Of a stretch of 64,000 nt of DNA, positions 28,968-37,653 are shown piece after piece. The notes under the pieces are model-generated. The model saw nothing but the letters and a program-made list of their open reading frames with translations. It ran no database searches and was not told where the DNA came from. The stretch comes from Nodosilinea sp. LEGE 07298 (GTDB lineage: Bacteria > Cyanobacteriota > Cyanobacteriia > Phormidesmidales > Phormidesmidaceae). The position numbers and the translations under genes are program-made. The stretch's first letter is position 1, and every line of letters starts with the position of its first letter. The stretch covers positions 1 through 64,000 of the forward strand of contig NZ_JADEXE010000001.1 of NCBI RefSeq assembly GCF_015207265.1, read 5' to 3'.

Positions 28968-29198
28968 CAGGCGATCGCCCGCGCATACGATGACATCGCT
29001 CTGCAATGATATGCGATCGCCCGCGTATGCCGTGACACCGCTCTGCAATGGCATATCACTGGCTGGACACGGCATAACACCCGTCTGCAATGGCATATCA
29101 CTGGCTGGACATGGCATAACATCCGTCTGCAATGGCATATCACTGGCTGGATATAGCAGATCACGGTGCGGCAATACGATTGCGCAGGAGTGATATAG
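28968..29198. repeat. Tandem array, 21-bp period, 11 units in A/B alternation
   Basis: In 21-base steps the units alternate. A type: CATATCACTGGCTGGACACG(G) and CATATCACTGGCTGGACATG(G). B type: CATAACACCCGTCTGCAATG(G) and CATAACATCCGTCTGCAATG(G). Earlier units are diverged but keep register (GATGACATCGCTCTGCAATG(A), TATGCGATCGCCCGCGTATG(C)). The 42-bp A+B pair is almost exact from 29052 to 29156. It sits between the hydrolase promoter side and the end of the ABC ATPase gene. The opposite strand has an open frame with a seven-residue period, but no recognisable protein. Confidence 0.85.
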
Positions 29199-29245
29199 AA
29201 TGCGCCTGCGATCGCCTGCCATAGCGGCTTCTGTGCAAAAGAGTA

Positions 29246-30874
29246 TCAAGCGCCCTTGGTCAGCACCGGCACCGATCGCAGCAGGGCTTGGGTATAGGGG
29301 TGCTGGGGTGACTCAAACAGGGTTTTGGTCGGGGCGAGTTCAACAATTTTGCCCTGCTGCATGACGGCAATGCGATCGCACATAAACCGCGCCACCCACA
29401 GGTCGTGGGTAATAAACAGGTAGGTGAGGTCGAACTCCTGCTTGAGGGCAATCATCAGCTCTAGCACCTGGGTTTGCACGGTGGCGTCGAGCATGCTGAC
29501 GGGTTCGTCGCAGATCACTAGCTTGGGCTTGGTAATCAGGGCGCGGGCGATCGCCACCCGCTGCTGCTGCCCCCCCGACAGATCGCCAGGAAAGCGATTG
29601 AAATAGTCGGCGGTGGGGTTGAGGCTGACGCGGGCGAGCATGTCGTGGGCCTGTTTTTCGGCCTCCGCGACGGTGGCGAGGCTGTGAATCAGCAGCGGGT
29701 CGGCAATGCTTTTGCCCACGCTCATCATTGGGTTGAGGCAGGCGTGGGGGTCTTGAAATACCATTTGCAGCTGTCGCCGCTGCTGCCGCATGGCCTCTCG
29801 CGACAGGGTCGTAAGCTCGGTGCCGTCAAAGACTACCTGCCCGGCGGTAGGTTTTACCAGTTGCAGAATGGTGCGCGACAGGGTGCTCTTGCCGCAGCCC
29901 GACTCGCCCACCAGCCCCACCACCTCGCCGGGGTAAATCTCTAGCGTTACCCCGTCTACGGCCCTAATCACCTTCGATTGCTGGTTGCCCAACAGGCGGG
30001 CGAACGGGTTGGCCTCCAAAACGTAGTGCTGTTTGACATCCGTCAGGCGCAGAATGGGTTCGGCGGCGGTGGCCCTGTAGACCAACCCTTCCGCCTGCTG
30101 CATTTGCAGGGCCGACTCGACCAGCGATCGCGTGTAGTCGTCCTGCGGGTCTTGAAATACCGTGGCGGCGGTACCCTCTTCGACCACCCGACCCTGGTAC
30201 ATAACGGCAACGCGATCGCAGTACTCCGCCACCAGCGACAGATCGTGGGAAATCAGCACTAGCGCGGTACCCAGCTCGTCGCACAGCCGGGTCAGCTCGT
30301 CAAGAATCTGGGCCGACACCGTCACATCCAGACTGGTGGTGGGCTCGTCGGCCACAATCAGCTGCGGCTCTAGAATCATCGCCAGGGCGATCGCCACCCG
30401 CTGGCGCATGCCGCCGCTAAACTCGTGGGGGTACTGACCAAATCGACTGGCGGGAATGTTGACTTTTTCGAGCACCGCGATCGCCCGCGCCTTCGCCTCC
30501 GCCTGCGAAACCTCTGCCCGATGCGCCCGCAGCGTCTCAACACAGTGGTCGCCAATGGTCATCAGCGGGTTGAGCCGCGTCATCGGGTCTTGAAACACTA
30601 GGGCGATCGCCTCGCCTCGAAACCGCCGCAGCCGCTGGGCGGTGAAATCTAGCACCGACTCGTTGTTAAACCACACCCGGCCCTGCAAATCGGTCGCTTT
30701 GGGCAACAGCCGCAGCGCCGCCCGCCCCAGAGTGCTCTTACCGCAGCCCGACTCGCCCACCAGGCCCAGCTTTTCCCCCGGCGATAGGGTCAGCGAAACG
30801 CGATCGACCGCGCGATCGTCCTGGCCAGGATACGTGACGGAGAACGATTCGAGGGAGAGGAGAGCGTCAGGCAT
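29246..30874 (-). CDS. Oligopeptide-type ABC transporter, two fused ATPase domains
   Basis: A 542-residue protein with two complete ABC ATPases in one chain, as in DppD-DppF fusions. First module: GESGCGKSTLGRAALRLLPK, signature SGGMRQRVAIALAM and Walker B LIVADEPTTSLD. Second module: GESGCGKSTLSRTILQLVKP, signature SGGQQQRVAIARAL and Walker B LVICDEPVSMLD. Each is followed by the oligopeptide-transporter C-terminal extension (PYTQALLRSVP). No permease or binding protein is nearby, so it must work with subunits encoded elsewhere. The frame extends to 30955, but the extra residues are translated repeat sequence, so the ATG at 30874 is chosen. Confidence 0.92.
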   Translation of the reverse strand: MPDALLSLESFSVTYPGQDDRAVDRVSLTLSPGEKLGLVGESGCGKSTLGRAALRLLPKATDLQGRVWFNNESVLDFTAQRLRRFRGEAIALVFQDPMTRLNPLMTIGDHCVETLRAHRAEVSQAEAKARAIAVLEKVNIPASRFGQYPHEFSGGMRQRVAIALAMILEPQLIVADEPTTSLDVTVSAQILDELTRLCDELGTALVLISHDLSLVAEYCDRVAVMYQGRVVEEGTAATVFQDPQDDYTRSLVESALQMQQAEGLVYRATAAEPILRLTDVKQHYVLEANPFARLLGNQQSKVIRAVDGVTLEIYPGEVVGLVGESGCGKSTLSRTILQLVKPTAGQVVFDGTELTTLSREAMRQQRRQLQMVFQDPHACLNPMMSVGKSIADPLLIHSLATVAEAEKQAHDMLARVSLNPTADYFNRFPGDLSGGQQQRVAIARALITKPKLVICDEPVSMLDATVQTQVLELMIALKQEFDLTYLFITHDLWVARFMCDRIAVMQQGKIVELAPTKTLFESPQHPYTQALLRSVPVLTKGA

Positions 30875-30975
30875 TCGGGTAGGGGGTGGATGGGTAGGGG
30901 GTGCGACAGTAGAGGATTGGAGGAGTGCGAAAAATGCGAACCGGACAGAGAACAAATGCTTGTGTCAGTGATCTA

Positions 30976-31014
30976 ACCCATCCATTCATCCACCCATCCA
31001 CCCATCTACCCATA
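30976..31014. repeat. Short tandem repeat, CCACCCAT units
   Basis: Imperfect eight-base units (CCATTCAT, CCACCCAT, CCACCCAT, CTACCCAT) between the ABC gene and the zinc-ribbon gene. Similar CCATCCACC-type tracts occur at 1-35, 1031-1052, 30888-30916 and 40732-40759, always between genes. Confidence 0.7.
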
Positions 31015-31017
31015 CCC

Positions 31018-31590
31018 TCACTGATCGACCCGTCGCATCAAATACGCTACCCCAAAATCCCCGTTCGGGTGCTGCTCTAGCAGGTCGGCCAGCTCAAACA
31101 CGCGGTGGGCAATGTCGTCCCCCAGCTTGTCGATGGTGGCCTGCCTTTCGCGTTCGACATGCTCTAGCTCGCGCACCTGCCCCTGCCAATCGGCAGAGAA
31201 AATATAGTTAATATGAGCCTGTAAATCGAGCTGTCCCAGCACCTCCCACTCCCCGGCATCGCACCAAATGCCGTTGCAGTTAGGGCAGCGCTCCACATAA
31301 AACGCCCCCTGCTTGAGGGTAATGCGGCCCCGCACCAGGTAGCTGCGGCAGTCGGGGCAGAGAGCCGCCCGATTGTCGAGGTCGGCAGGCTGAAAGGGGG
31401 TGCTCAGCGATAGGGGCAGCACCGCTACGCTGATGGGAGCATCGGGGTCAATCTGCGATCGCTGCCAAGTCACATAGTCCTCCGGTGGAATCCAGGCTCC
31501 GCCACAGCTTGAGCACGCTTTGACCGGCAGACCCGGTGCCAGCTGACTATCTTGAAGGTCAATATTGCCTTCCTTAGGGCACTGATACAA
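31018..31590 (-). CDS. Zinc-ribbon protein with zf-TFIIB motifs
   Basis: A protein of about 190 residues with zf-TFIIB type zinc ribbons: YQCPKEG and KACSSCGGAWIPPEDY at the start, then LCPDCRSYLVRG and VERCPNCNGIWCDAGEWEVL. The C-terminal 60 residues are helical and charged. These small proteins are common and uncharacterised. The frame is open back to 31794, but the region before 31590 is proline-rich and unlike the family. A TTG at 31590, preceded by GGAG, begins exactly at the first ribbon. I take this start, with the longer form possible. Confidence 0.78.
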   Translation of the reverse strand: MYQCPKEGNIDLQDSQLAPGLPVKACSSCGGAWIPPEDYVTWQRSQIDPDAPISVAVLPLSLSTPFQPADLDNRAALCPDCRSYLVRGRITLKQGAFYVERCPNCNGIWCDAGEWEVLGQLDLQAHINYIFSADWQGQVRELEHVERERQATIDKLGDDIAHRVFELADLLEQHPNGDFGVAYLMRRVDQ

Positions 31591-31802
31591 CGTACCTACT
31601 CTCCACCGCGTTCTTTTACCATTGGCCCAACGAGACCCTACTATTAAACCACCTGGGTCATACAGTTTTGCCTGGTCAGGGCTTCTCTTGGGGCTAGGGG
31701 TCGGGAGAGCAGGGGGCAACGTTTGTAGTGTGTCGCCAGAATGGGGATGATCCCTAGGTCTGCGTGTTAATACCTGAAGGCTGAAATAAACCACCGTTCT
31801 AA

Positions 31803-31859
31803 CTCCCCTGCTCCCTAGCTCCCCTGCTCCCTAGCTCCCCTGCTCCCTAACTCCCTAAC
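31803..31859. repeat. Tandem repeat of CTCCCCTGCTCCCTAG, three copies
   Basis: The 16-base unit occurs at 31803, 31819 and 31835 (last base changed), followed by a partial unit. It resembles the short tandemly repeated sequences known in filamentous cyanobacteria. Confidence 0.85.
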
Positions 31860-31894
31860 ATCTAAAAATTGTCCCCCACCTGCCACCATCAGAA

Positions 31895-32236
31895 CTAGGT
31901 CGAATTAGCGATCGCCTGCTCCAAGGCCTGACAAAAGCCCAACAGTTGCTCAAGCTTTTCAATCAGCTGCCGCTGTCGCTGCTGTGTAGTGCTCGACTGG
32001 CGGGCCGCCTGCAAAAAGGCCACATCCATCGCCAGCAGCCGCAGGGTGCGGTTCATTTCGGTGAGTACAGGTTGGGCACTGGCCAACTCATTGCCCAGGG
32101 GCAAAATCTGGTGCTGAAAGTGTTGCTGAGCCAGTAAAAACTGCTCCTGAAGCTGACGACCGCTGGGGTTGGCTGAGCGCGCCAGGGTCTCTAAAGCTTG
32201 CAGCTGCGATCGCAGATTTGACAGAGCGCTTATCAT
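31895..32236 (-). CDS. patD: PatD-like heterocyst frequency control protein
   Basis: A 113-residue helical protein. The C-terminal half, NRTLRLLAMDVAFLQAARQS then TTQQRQRQLIEKLEQLLGFC, matches PatD, reported in Anabaena to set heterocyst frequency and to interact with FtsZ. Homologues also occur in cyanobacteria without heterocysts, so a cell-division role is more likely here; nothing in the window indicates heterocysts. The ATG at 32236 has AGGGG nine bases upstream; the longer frame to 32356 is not needed. It diverges from rel across about 450 bases. Confidence 0.78.
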   Translation of the reverse strand: MISALSNLRSQLQALETLARSANPSGRQLQEQFLLAQQHFQHQILPLGNELASAQPVLTEMNRTLRLLAMDVAFLQAARQSSTTQQRQRQLIEKLEQLLGFCQALEQAIANST

Positions 32237-32690
32237 ATAAATGTGCCCCTTAGGGCTGTGAACGGAGCCTCTAGCTGGCGCTTTAGCGTAGCCAGAGATA
32301 AATTGCCGATTCCCCCCTGGGGGGACAAATGTTAAAGTTAATACATAACACTCCATCTACTTAGAACCGGCCATAAGCATTTATTGCGCCGTGGCCAACA
32401 GAGGTTATTTCCTCAAAGTTATGGTGTAGGTTATCTCTATCTCATCGTACTGCGCTAGAGCAGTAGCCTTGCATTCCTTAGTAGAACACCTGTACGAGTT
32501 TTACTGAGGGTTTAACGTTGCATCTATCCACCTAACAATTCTTTCTCTTTTTCTCGGGTGGCAAATCGTTCTATATAGCGATTACGTTCTTCGATTTCTG
32601 TTCAAAGCTGAATACAGTGTTCAATTATTTGTCATCTAGCCTGGCAATTTTTTAGCCTATCTGTTTCCCTGAGAGGTCACTGGCATCTTT
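32237..32690. other. Divergent promoter region of patD and rel
   Basis: About 450 bases, AT-rich toward rel. It must carry both promoters. I see no RNA gene, no convincing operator and no reading frame. Confidence 0.4.
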
Positions 32691-34973
32691 ATGACTGCAA
32701 CGGTTCATCCCCCTCTACCCGACGACTGCACCCTGCCCGGTTGGCTCGAAACCTGCGTGCTGGCTCACCACGACGACAGCCAGGATGACCTTGCCCACGA
32801 CCCCGAAGACAAGTCAAACAACGTGCTGGTGTGCCAGGCCTTTGAGTTTGCCTACACCCTGCATAAAGGTCAGATGCGAGCTTCTGGCGAACCCTACATT
32901 TGTCACCCCATTGCCGTCGCCGGGCTGCTGCGCGACCTGGGTGGCGACAGCGCCATGATTGCCTCTGGCTTTCTCCACGACATTGTCGAAGATACCGATG
33001 TCACCTCCGAAGAAATTGAGGCCAATTTTGGCGACGAGGTGCGACAGCTGGTTGAGGGGGTAACCAAGCTTTCCAAGTTTAATTTTGAGAGCAAAACCGA
33101 GCGTCAGGCCGAGAATTTTCGCCGCATGTTCTTGGCCATGGCCCAGGATATTCGGGTGATTGTGGTGAAGCTGGCCGATCGCCTCCACAACATGCGCACC
33201 TTGGAGCACCTCGGCGACGAAAAGCGTCGCCGCATTGCTCGCGAAACTATGGAGATCTTTGCGCCTCTGGCCAACCGCCTGGGGATCGGACGCTTTAAGT
33301 GGGAACTCGAAGACCTCTCTTTTAAGTATTTAGAGCCCGACGCCTACCGGCAGATGCAGCGGCACATTACCGAAAAGCGGGCCGATCGCGAGGCACGGCT
33401 GATGCAGGTGGCCGAAACCCTGCGCCAGCGCATGCACCAGTCCGAGATTCAGGTGGTGGACGTGAGCAGTCGCCCCAAACACCTGTACGGCATTTACCGC
33501 AAAATGGAGCGGCAGCAAAAAGATTTCAGCGAAATCTACGACATTGCCGCCATTCGCCTGATTGTCGGCACCAACGAAGAGTGCTACCGCGCTTTGGCCA
33601 TTGTTCATGACGCCTTTCGCCCGGTGCCGGGTCGATTCAAAGACTACATTGGCCTACCCAAGCCCAACCGCTATCAATCGCTTCACACCGTGGTGATTGG
33701 CCCTAAAGGCAAACCCATCGAGGTGCAGATTCGCACCCTAGAAATGCACCACGTGGCCGAGTACGGGATCGCCGCCCACTGGAAGTATAAGGAGACCGGC
33801 GCGTCCACCAACACTCGCATCAGCGCCGATGACGACAAGTTTACCTGGCTCAGGCAGCTTTTAGAGTGGCAAAACGACCTCAAGGATGATGCTCAAGAAT
33901 TCCTTGAGAACGTCAAGGGCAACCTGTTTGACGAAGATGTCTACGTGTTTACCCCCGATGGCGACGTGGTGCCCCTGAGTCGGGGGGCAACGTCAGTAGA
34001 CTTTGCCTACCGCATTCACACCGAGGTGGGCAACCACTGCGCCGGAGCCAGGGTGAATGGCCGCATTGTCACCCTCGACACGCCGCTCGAAAACGGCGAC
34101 ATCGTGGAGATCATTACCCAAAAGAACAGCCACCCTAGCCTCGACTGGCTCAACTTTGTCGTTACCCCCAGCGCCCGCAACCGGATTCGCCAGTGGTATA
34201 AGCGATCGCACCGCGACGAAAATATCGCCCGAGGCCGCGACATGCTCGAAAAAGAGCTGGGCCGCAGCGGCTTTGATGCACTGCTCAAGTCTGAACCCGC
34301 TCAGATTGCCGCCGAGCGCTGCAACTACCCAAGCGTTGACGATTTGCTGGCCGGGCTGGGCTACGGCGAGGTCACCCTCAACCTGTTTGTCAACCGAATG
34401 CGGGAGGCGATTAAGACCAAGCAGCCCCTAGAGGTACTGTCGCCTGAGGCATCGCTGCAAGATTCTGACCACTTTTTGGCCGGGGCTGTTACCAGCCGCC
34501 ACCGCCCGGCCCCCTCTAAAGACCCCATCTTGGGGATTGAGGGGCTGGTACACCATATTGCAGGCTGCTGTAACCCGCTGCCCGGTGAACCAATCATGGG
34601 CAGCGTGTCGCTGGGCAGCCGAGGCATTGCTATTCACCGGCAGGGCTGCCCCAATCTGGCCGACATTCCGTGCGATCGCATTATTCCCGTCAGCTGGAAT
34701 CCTGGCGACCACAACGGCTCTCGCCATACCTACCCGGTGGAAGTGCGGATCGAGGTGATTGACCGAGTGGGCGTGCTCAAGGATATTCTGTCGCACCTGT
34801 CAGACTTGCAAATCAACGTCCACAAGGCCCAGGTTAAAACCTTCCCCGGCCAAACCGCCGAAATTGATCTAGGCCTTGACGTTAAAGACCACGCCCACCT
34901 CGACCAAACCTTTGGGCAGATTCGCAAAATGACCGATGTGCTCAAAATCCGCCGGATGAATGCCGTCGGGTAG
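32691..34973 (+). CDS. rel: Bifunctional (p)ppGpp synthetase/hydrolase
   Basis: A 760-residue RelA/SpoT homologue governing the stringent response. In order: the HD hydrolase domain with HPIAVAGLL near 76 and GFLHDIVEDTDV near 97; the synthetase domain with SRPKHLYGIYRKMERQQKDF near 262 and GRFKDYIGLPKPNRYQSLHT near 315; the TGS domain DVYVFTPDGDVVPLSRGATS near 425; a conserved-cysteine region with IAGCCNPLPGEPIMG near 625; and a C-terminal ACT domain (RVGVLKDILSHLSDLQINVH). The HD and synthetase motifs look intact, so both activities are expected. It has its own promoter region. Confidence 0.97.
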   Translation: MTATVHPPLPDDCTLPGWLETCVLAHHDDSQDDLAHDPEDKSNNVLVCQAFEFAYTLHKGQMRASGEPYICHPIAVAGLLRDLGGDSAMIASGFLHDIVEDTDVTSEEIEANFGDEVRQLVEGVTKLSKFNFESKTERQAENFRRMFLAMAQDIRVIVVKLADRLHNMRTLEHLGDEKRRRIARETMEIFAPLANRLGIGRFKWELEDLSFKYLEPDAYRQMQRHITEKRADREARLMQVAETLRQRMHQSEIQVVDVSSRPKHLYGIYRKMERQQKDFSEIYDIAAIRLIVGTNEECYRALAIVHDAFRPVPGRFKDYIGLPKPNRYQSLHTVVIGPKGKPIEVQIRTLEMHHVAEYGIAAHWKYKETGASTNTRISADDDKFTWLRQLLEWQNDLKDDAQEFLENVKGNLFDEDVYVFTPDGDVVPLSRGATSVDFAYRIHTEVGNHCAGARVNGRIVTLDTPLENGDIVEIITQKNSHPSLDWLNFVVTPSARNRIRQWYKRSHRDENIARGRDMLEKELGRSGFDALLKSEPAQIAAERCNYPSVDDLLAGLGYGEVTLNLFVNRMREAIKTKQPLEVLSPEASLQDSDHFLAGAVTSRHRPAPSKDPILGIEGLVHHIAGCCNPLPGEPIMGSVSLGSRGIAIHRQGCPNLADIPCDRIIPVSWNPGDHNGSRHTYPVEVRIEVIDRVGVLKDILSHLSDLQINVHKAQVKTFPGQTAEIDLGLDVKDHAHLDQTFGQIRKMTDVLKIRRMNAVG

Positions 34974-35006
34974 ATGGCTCTAGCGATGTCAGCCGTTCCT
35001 TTTTAC

Positions 35007-35035
35007 CGCTGGGGCTAGCCTGGCTAGCCCCAGCG
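35007..35035 (+). other. Perfect stem-loop after rel
   Basis: CGCTGGGGCTAGC and GCTAGCCCCAGCG are perfect 13-base arms with a three-base loop. It lies 34 bases after the rel stop and ahead of purK. No T-run follows, so it may be a 3' end stabiliser or part of a factor-dependent terminator. Confidence 0.6.
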
Positions 35036-35103
35036 CTCTGAAACTCTAGCGCCGTGGAATAATAGGAGTCTGCATCCACGACAACAGCACTAGGCGCAGC
35101 CGT

Positions 35104-36264
35104 ATGGCGCAAGACAAGGCAAACCTAATTAAACGAGTCGGCGTAATTGGCGGCGGCCAACTGGCCTGGATGATGGGGCAAGCGGCGCAAAAGCTGGGGC
35201 TAGAGCTAGTGGTGCAAACCCCCCAGGAGACCGACCCTGCCGTTGCGATCGCCCACTCCACCGTGCTCGCCCCCATTGCCGACGTCGCCGCCACGGCCTC
35301 TCTGGCCGCCCAGTGCGACGTGATTACCTTTGAGAATGAATTCATTGACTGCGCGGGGCTGCAAACCTTAGCCGAGAGCGGCACGATCTTTCGCCCCAGT
35401 CTAGACGTGCTGACTCTAGTGCTCGATAAGCGCCACCAGCGCGAGTTTTTTGCGCAGATTGGCTTACCCAACCCCCGCTACAACTATTTAGACGGTGACG
35501 AAAGCGAGGCAGACCTAGCCGCCAAAGCCGAGATCATTGGATTTCCGCTAGTGATGAAAACCCGCCGCCTAGGCTACGACGGCCAGGGTACCACCGTCGT
35601 TAAAGAGGCGTCAGAACTCAGCGCCACCTGGGACAGGTTTGACCACGTGCCAGTGCTGCTAGAAGAGTTTGTGCCCTTCAAGCAAGAGTTGGCCGTTATG
35701 GTGGCTCGTTCGACTCAGGGTGACGTTGCGGTTTATCCTACCGTTGAAACTCAGCAGGTTGACCAAGTCTGCCGTCGAGTCTTTGCTCCGGCCAGGGTTA
35801 GAGCTGGGGTAGATAGCAGAATGGAGGGCATTGCCCGCACTCTGGCAGAGCAGCTACAGCTAGTTGGCGTCGTCGGTATTGAGTGCTTTCTGACCCAAAA
35901 CGATCGCATCTTGATCAACGAAATTGCCCCTCGCACTCATAACTCGGGCCACTACAGCCTCGATGCCTGCCAAACCTCGCAGTTTGAGCAGCAGCTGCGG
36001 ACGGTCAGCGATCGCCCCATCGGACCCACCACCCTCACCTGCTCCCAGGCGGTGATGGTCAATCTACTGGGCCTAGACGAACCTGAAGATAGCCACCACC
36101 GCAAACTCCAGGTGCTCAAAGAACTGCCCCAAAGCACCCTCTACTGGTACACCAAAGACATTCGCCCCGGTCGCAAGCTCGGCCACATTACCCAATGTTT
36201 TGGTCCTGCCGAAGATCCGACCGCCGCCGCCGCTGCGATCGAAGCCATTTGGTATGGTTCATGA
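35104..36264 (+). CDS. purK: 5-(carboxyamino)imidazole ribonucleotide synthase
   Basis: A 386-residue ATP-grasp enzyme of purine synthesis that makes N5-CAIR from AIR, bicarbonate and ATP. The opening RVGVIGGGQLAWMMGQAAQK, LDKRHQREFFAQIGLPNPRY near 105, FPLVMKTRRLGYDGQGT near 146 and the closing INEIAPRTHNSGHYSLDAC near 278 are PurK hallmarks. Length is normal. It is followed after about 90 bases by uraD on the same strand. Confidence 0.97.
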   Translation: MAQDKANLIKRVGVIGGGQLAWMMGQAAQKLGLELVVQTPQETDPAVAIAHSTVLAPIADVAATASLAAQCDVITFENEFIDCAGLQTLAESGTIFRPSLDVLTLVLDKRHQREFFAQIGLPNPRYNYLDGDESEADLAAKAEIIGFPLVMKTRRLGYDGQGTTVVKEASELSATWDRFDHVPVLLEEFVPFKQELAVMVARSTQGDVAVYPTVETQQVDQVCRRVFAPARVRAGVDSRMEGIARTLAEQLQLVGVVGIECFLTQNDRILINEIAPRTHNSGHYSLDACQTSQFEQQLRTVSDRPIGPTTLTCSQAVMVNLLGLDEPEDSHHRKLQVLKELPQSTLYWYTKDIRPGRKLGHITQCFGPAEDPTAAAAAIEAIWYGS

Positions 36265-36353
36265 TTGCTTCCTAGCAGCGTGCCCTGAACGAAGCCGTTC
36301 GCGAAGGGGAGACAGGGCGCACCTCATTAACCCACCTCATCGACCCACTCTCC

Positions 36354-36857
36354 ATGCCCTACACCCTAGACCAGCTCAACGCCATGACCAAGGCCGAATT
36401 TGTAGCGGCCATCGGCCCCGCCTTTGAAGACACGCCCAGTATTGCTGCCCAAGTTTGGCCCCAGCGCCCCTTTACATCGGTAGCTAATCTCCATCAGCGC
36501 ATGGTCAGCGTTGTGCAGGCTATGACTCCTGAAGACAAGCTGGCGCTGATCAAAGCCCACCCCGATCTGGGAACTCGGGTTGCCATGGCCGAGGCATCTG
36601 TGGCAGAACAAAGCAAAGCCGGTCTCAGTAACCTTAGCTCGGAGGAGTACCACCAGTTTCAAGCTCTCAACCAGCAATACAAAGAGAAGTTTGGTGTTCC
36701 GTTCATCCTGGCGGTGGCAGGGCACACCAAAACTTCAATTTTAGAAAACTTTACAAACAGATTATGTAATTCTACGGATGTGGAATTAGCCGCTGCCCTT
36801 CAAGAAATTGAGAAAATTGCCCTTTCTCGTCTTGACTCATGGGTTTTATCTAGCTAG
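36354..36857 (+). CDS. uraD: OHCU decarboxylase (urate degradation)
   Basis: A 167-residue enzyme that decarboxylates 2-oxo-4-hydroxy-4-carboxy-5-ureidoimidazoline to S-allantoin in urate breakdown. The family motifs are seen: KAHPDLGTRVA near residue 62 (catalytic His), SVAEQSKAGLSNLSSEEY near 81 and YKEKFGVPFILAVAGHTK near 107. The neighbour purK is a purine synthesis gene; no urate oxidase or HIU hydrolase is in the window, so the rest of the pathway must be elsewhere if present. Confidence 0.92.
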   Translation: MPYTLDQLNAMTKAEFVAAIGPAFEDTPSIAAQVWPQRPFTSVANLHQRMVSVVQAMTPEDKLALIKAHPDLGTRVAMAEASVAEQSKAGLSNLSSEEYHQFQALNQQYKEKFGVPFILAVAGHTKTSILENFTNRLCNSTDVELAAALQEIEKIALSRLDSWVLSS

Positions 36858-37653
36858 ACGTCCTGCACCGTCAGATATGCAACATAGAAGCTTTATACAA
36901 TGGTTAAACTTGACTGAATTGATTAAGATTATGTTTCCTACGTACGTATAGACTTTGGTCCCCAGGGACAACCATGATACCTTGGCCAAAGAACAAGCCC
37001 AGCCAGTCTGGAAAAGACTATAACTTACGGCTAATACATATCTGTAGTTTGTACTCTTGCGGATAGCTTAGGCTTAATCATCTCAGCAAGCTCTAGGAAG
37101 GGCTGCTCAATGTCTTTGGAGGCACCGCGAAATGAAGCATGTTTTTCGAACCAAAATAGTTTTTAGAATGCCGAATTTGTTTTGGCCGGAAAGACAGGGC
37201 CGAGATGAATAGAATTTAGCCAGCCAGCCTCAGAAAAGTTCTCAAAGCAAATCTAACAGATTTATTTGAGCTAACTTCTATTAGCTAAATATCAAGTATT
37301 AAGCAAAGGAAGTAAGGGCCATAGTCGATTGATTTGGTACCTGTTGAGAAGCCTCGCTTAATTACAGATAGTGCTGGTCTGCATCAACATTTACTTCGAT
37401 TAACATTTGCTTGAAATGCCTTGTAGAAAGCGATATATTTGGCGAATCAAATGCTTTTTGGCAGTATCACTTTTCTACGCCGCACCGATGAGTAATGTCA
37501 GTGACGCAAAGATAATCGGCTAGCGATGTAGAGCCTGTGGTAGTCGTTTTGACGAATTTTAGAAAACAGATGATTTTGTGGCTGGCAATTGTGCGTGCGA
37601 TCGCATTAAATTCCGGCCTATGCATTGTACAATTAATTAGGGTTTAGCCTACA
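36858..37653. other. Long AT-rich intergenic region with no gene seen
   Basis: About 800 bases, clearly richer in A/T than the surrounding genes, between uraD and the GT4 gene. No frame, tRNA or clear terminator is visible. In some cyanobacteria the 6S RNA gene lies near purK, so a non-coding RNA here is conceivable, but I could not recognise its fold. A short stretch at 37409-37435 resembles 16600-16630. Confidence 0.4.

Noticed and set aside
28968-29198. CRISPR array
   Set aside because: Units are contiguous with no unique spacers, and no cas genes are nearby.
28899-29249. Minus-strand open frame with repeated PASDMPLQ units over the second array
   Set aside because: Same reason: it is a translation of the repeat. 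Composition is odd and no start signal is evident.
36858-37060. 6S RNA gene after purK/uraD
   Set aside because: Only the position suggests it. I could not find the long interrupted hairpin by eye, so it is not annotated as an RNA gene.
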